8,444 nucleotides of DNA, taken from assembly GCA_034437315.1 (NCBI GenBank), contig DAOTUC010000031.1, positions 1 to 8,444 of the forward strand. Reading direction: 5' to 3'. The DNA is from DSAR01 sp034437315 (GTDB taxonomy: Bacteria; Chloroflexota; Anaerolineae; B4-G1). A program made the translations under genes and the position numbers. Below the pieces are notes generated by a model. It was not told where the DNA came from. It was given only the letters and a program-made list of their open reading frames with translations, and did not search any database. Shown one piece after another: positions 6,718 through 8,444 of this stretch (its first letter is position 1; each line of letters opens with the position of its first letter).

Positions 6718-7954
6718 TCATCGAAATCTCGACGTCCTCGTGGATGAGCGAGGCGTAGCAATATTGGGGATTGCGCGCCTCGACGTAATCCACGAAGCGG
6801 ACGCCGCCGGTGACCAGCGCGCGGGCGCCGGCCGGGAGGTAATAGTAGCGCTCCCCGTGATGATCGACTTCAACCAGATCGTCCGGCCCGCCGACCGCCC
6901 ACCGCCAGGGATGGTCGATGGGGCTGGTCTCACAATGGATGGCGATGCGAAACACACCCGATTGCGTATATTCTTCCAGGGTCGCGTAGTTCTGGTCGCT
7001 GTTGTACACGACGCCCGGCGGCGGGCCGCTGGTGCGGATCGGTACGTCGCTATCATTCTCGACCGTCAGGGTGAAATAGAGCGTGCCGCTCAGGGGGATG
7101 CTGACCTCCGGGCCGCCGGTGATCCATTCCACCTCGCTGTTGAGGATATAGGCCCTCGGCACACCGCCGTTCTCAATCGTCAAAGCGCCGGTCGCCCTCG
7201 TCCATTGCCCGACCAGGTCTTGCGCTTGCATCGTGACGGTATACACGCCGTCCGGCGGCGGGTCAACGCCGCGATCGACGCCGGCGTCGTAATCGAACTC
7301 GTGCCGGCCGGCCTCGTGGAACGGGGTGAGCTTTTCGCTCCACTCGACGTGATAGCGCGTCCCCTCCTCGTCCTGGACGTAGACGAGCAACTCGTTGACG
7401 TCTTTCGTCAGGTGGACGCCGATTGTCGCGCGGTCGTCGATGCCGTCGCGGTTCGGTGTGAAGGTGGAAGGGTGGATGCTAAAGCCGCGCAATTCCGGCA
7501 AGCTCGTATCCGCCTCGGAGACGGTGAGTGTCCCGGTGACCCGTTCGGCGACGCCAGCGTCGTCGCGCGCCTCAATCGTCCACGTGTAGACGCCGTCCTG
7601 GAGCACGCGCCGCTCGACGGTGAAATCCTCGAACGTCTCGCCCGGCAACGTGTAACCGGCGACGACGCCCGCGAAGTAGACCTCGTAAGGTTCCTCTATC
7701 GAGGGGCCGTGGGGAATGCGATCCCGAAAATAATAGCGCTCGCCCGCCGCATCCTCGAAGTAGATGGACAGGTGGGCCCGGCGGCTCAGGTTGTACTGGA
7801 TTTTCAGCACGTCGGTATCGTGATCGGCGTTGGGCGTGATGTGATCGGGATAGAAGGTGACATCGCTTAACAGCGCGTCCTCTCCGCAGGCGGTCAGCAC
7901 AACCGTCAACATGAGACTGACAAGACCGATTGTTAGCAATGTTCGTATAGGCAA
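6671..7954 (-). CDS. Secreted lipoprotein with tandem FlgD-like Ig domains
   Basis: This is a predicted lipid-anchored extracytoplasmic protein of 427 aa with unknown function. I chose a TTG start because AGGAGG (7961-7966) sits six bases upstream and because it gives a short signal peptide: PIRTLL, a hydrophobic stretch, then a lipobox LTAC with the lipidated Cys at 23. A GTG at 8011 would add 19 residues but has no ribosome site and lies on the far side of the predicted promoter. After the lipobox come two related beta-rich modules (about 29-145 and 154-261). Each starts with a TPN...D motif, TPNADHD and TPNRDGIDD, and each ends with DGVY followed by a T-x-x-A-x-D strand, as in FlgD-type Ig domains. 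A third, unrecognised beta-rich region (about 265-427) holds two cysteines (341 and 399) that could form a disulfide. The gene converges with the serine dehydratase and overlaps its 3' end by 47 bp. Confidence 0.85.
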   Translation of the reverse strand: MPIRTLLTIGLVSLMLTVVLTACGEDALLSDVTFYPDHITPNADHDTDVLKIQYNLSRRAHLSIYFEDAAGERYYFRDRIPHGPSIEEPYEVYFAGVVAGYTLPGETFEDFTVERRVLQDGVYTWTIEARDDAGVAERVTGTLTVSEADTSLPELRGFSIHPSTFTPNRDGIDDRATIGVHLTKDVNELLVYVQDEEGTRYHVEWSEKLTPFHEAGRHEFDYDAGVDRGVDPPPDGVYTVTMQAQDLVGQWTRATGALTIENGGVPRAYILNSEVEWITGGPEVSIPLSGTLYFTLTVENDSDVPIRTSGPPPGVVYNSDQNYATLEEYTQSGVFRIAIHCETSPIDHPWRWAVGGPDDLVEVDHHGERYYYLPAGARALVTGGVRFVDYVEARNPQYCYASLIHEDVEISMINYRVDPVNLRIEVP

Positions 7955-7960
7955 TGCATG

Positions 7961-7966
7961 CCTCCT
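7961..7966 (-). promoter_or_regulatory. Ribosome binding site that decides the lipoprotein start
   Basis: On the minus strand AGGAGG is an exact anti-16S match, placed six bases before an in-frame TTG (7954-7952). An ATG lies one base after the site but is out of frame. This spacing is why the TTG was chosen over the upstream GTG at 8011. Confidence 0.7.
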
Positions 7967-7980
7967 CAAATTGCGTTTGC

Positions 7981-8008
7981 ATTTTACGCTTTTATGGCTT
8001 AGCCACAA
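7981..8008 (-). promoter_or_regulatory. Possible promoter of the lipoprotein gene
   Basis: On the minus strand TTGTGG (8008-8003) and TAAAAT (7986-7981, 5 of 6 to the -10 consensus) are 16 bases apart. The start would be near 7974, giving a short leader of about 20 bases that holds AGGAGG. The -35 box is weak (3 of 6). Confidence 0.35.
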
Positions 8009-8034
8009 CACGGCTTAAATAAGCAACAGCCCGC

Positions 8035-8052
8035 TTCGTAGTAGGTGATTTA
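8035..8052 (+). repeat. Copy of the 18-bp dispersed motif also at 3356-3373
   Basis: TTCGTAGTAGGTGATTTA matches the reverse complement of 3356-3373 at 17 of 18 positions. The copy here lacks the adjoining hairpins, so it is probably a truncated member of the same dispersed repeat family, and it directly abuts the stem element at 8052. Confidence 0.55.
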
Positions 8053-8123
8053 GAGGGTCTTAAACAATTCGCTCAGAGGCCCGCCCCCGGGACGGTGGCT
8101 AGAGCAATTATTTAAGACCCTCT
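8052..8123. repeat. Inverted-repeat stem element
   Basis: AGAGGGTCTTAAA (8052-8064) is perfectly inverted at 8111-8123. The pairing continues inward with gaps through AATT and GCTC blocks (8066-8074 against 8102-8109), giving an imperfect stem of about 25 bp around a GC-rich loop. It is not followed by a T-tract that would suit a terminator. It resembles a small mobile-element relic. Confidence 0.55.
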
Positions 8124-8145
8124 TTATCGCTCCTCTTTATCGCTC
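8120..8145. repeat. Perfect 13-bp tandem duplication
   Basis: CTCTTTATCGCTC occurs at 8120-8132 and again at 8133-8145 without change. It overlaps the right end of the preceding stem element, so it may be a slippage product or an insertion-related target duplication. No function is evident. Confidence 0.7.
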
Positions 8146-8343
8146 GAAAACGCCCGCCGGATTGCGGCCCGCGTTGAACCGCAGTCGTCAACCCAAGACC
8201 GCGCACGGGAAGTATACCACAACATAGGCGGATTGATAAGGCGCGACGTAACGACCCGGTTTATCCCTCCGGCGCGGGACACAGCCCACAAACACAGTGA
8301 AGAGACGATTTAAAAATTCGGTTCTCTGGGATTTCGCATGGCG

Positions 8344-8440
8344 AGACCCTAAAGGTTTTGCTCAAGGCCGCGCAAACAACGTTTTTGCCTTAAACAATGA
8401 CCTTTTTCCATCAAAACCAGCGCAAAAACCTTTAGGGTCT
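8344..8440. repeat. 97-bp element with terminal inverted repeats (MITE-like)
   Basis: AGACCCTAAAGGTTT (8344-8358) is perfectly inverted at 8426-8440, and the match extends inward to TGC/GCA if one extra A is allowed. A smaller internal stem, GCAAA with TTTGC (around 8372-8388), lies within. The interior has no frame. The terminal 7-mer AGACCCT also occurs at 8115-8121, and its complement at 8054-8060, which links this element with the stem element. Terminal repeats without coding capacity fit a non-autonomous element or a dispersed extragenic palindrome. Confidence 0.6.
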
Positions 8441-8444
8441 ATGA

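Larger units (their letters stand above)
7955..8444. other. Gene-free intergenic region rich in short repeats
   Basis: This stretch of about 490 bases has no credible open frame on either strand. Besides the lipoprotein promoter and ribosome site, it contains the copy of the 18-base motif (8035-8052), a stem element (8052-8123), a 13-base tandem repeat (8120-8145) and the terminal-repeat element near the right edge (8344-8440). Between 8146 and 8343 I see no strong structure, RNA gene or promoter. Confidence 0.7.

Noticed and set aside
6740..7870. Plus-strand open frame of 376 codons antisense to the lipoprotein gene
   Set aside because: The opposite strand encodes a protein with a lipobox, a strong ribosome site and repeated Ig-like domains. 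The antisense product has no recognisable domain and no good ribosome site.
7955..8011. GTG start adding 19 residues to the lipoprotein
   Set aside because: There is no ribosome site before it, and a perfect AGGAGG serves the internal TTG. The longer form would put an unusual stretch before the signal peptide.
8146..8343. Possible small RNA or gene in the gap between repeat elements
   Set aside because: No open frame, promoter or stable stem with a T-tract could be found by eye.
1..8444. CRISPR array, tRNA, rRNA or anti-phage system
   Set aside because: No regularly spaced repeats, no cloverleaf with a CCA end, no rRNA-like sequence and no defence-protein motifs were seen.

Overview
The window looks like a GC-rich bacterial chromosome segment, most plausibly from Chloroflexota (Anaerolineae-like). 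That assignment is inference from memory: the gene types, the N-terminus of the ABC half-transporter, the small acidic ferredoxins and the short intergenic palindromic repeats all fit that phylum, but no marker gene is present. No rRNA, tRNA, CRISPR array, transposase or phage gene was seen.

Layout. Positions 1-143 hold an AT-richer element with imperfect inverted ends. It is followed by a 619-residue fused permease/ATPase ABC exporter half-transporter (160-2019, +). A 188-bp gap with a good sigma70-type promoter leads to a PHP-domain metallohydrolase of the CehA/McbA type (2208-3263, +). The next gap contains a two-hairpin repeat and a 40-bp perfect palindrome that should terminate transcription in both directions. 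Two paralogous 88-residue ferredoxins follow on the minus strand (3456-3722 and 3765-4031), probably as one operon. The upstream copy has all eight cluster cysteines. The downstream copy has lost the second one (Ala12), which predicts a [3Fe-4S]/[4Fe-4S] protein. A 147-bp divergent region with a 10-bp inverted repeat separates them from an EamA/DMT transporter (4179-5099, +), which runs with a 19-bp gap into a fused iron-sulfur L-serine ammonia-lyase (5119-6717, +). Convergent to this, and overlapping its 3' end by 47 bp, is a secreted lipoprotein with two FlgD-like Ig domains (6671-7954, -). The last 490 bp hold no gene but carry several repeats: an 18-bp motif shared with the gap at 3356-3373, an imperfect stem element, a perfect 13-bp tandem duplication and a 97-bp element with inverted ends.

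Functional links. The clearest link is the DMT transporter plus serine dehydratase, which suggests amino-acid export or uptake coupled to serine breakdown to pyruvate and ammonia. The ferredoxins are general low-potential electron carriers with no partner enzyme in view. The remaining genes look like independent housekeeping or accessory units. I see no clear new multi-gene system. The best leads are the cysteine-divergent ferredoxin pair and the families of palindromic intergenic repeats.
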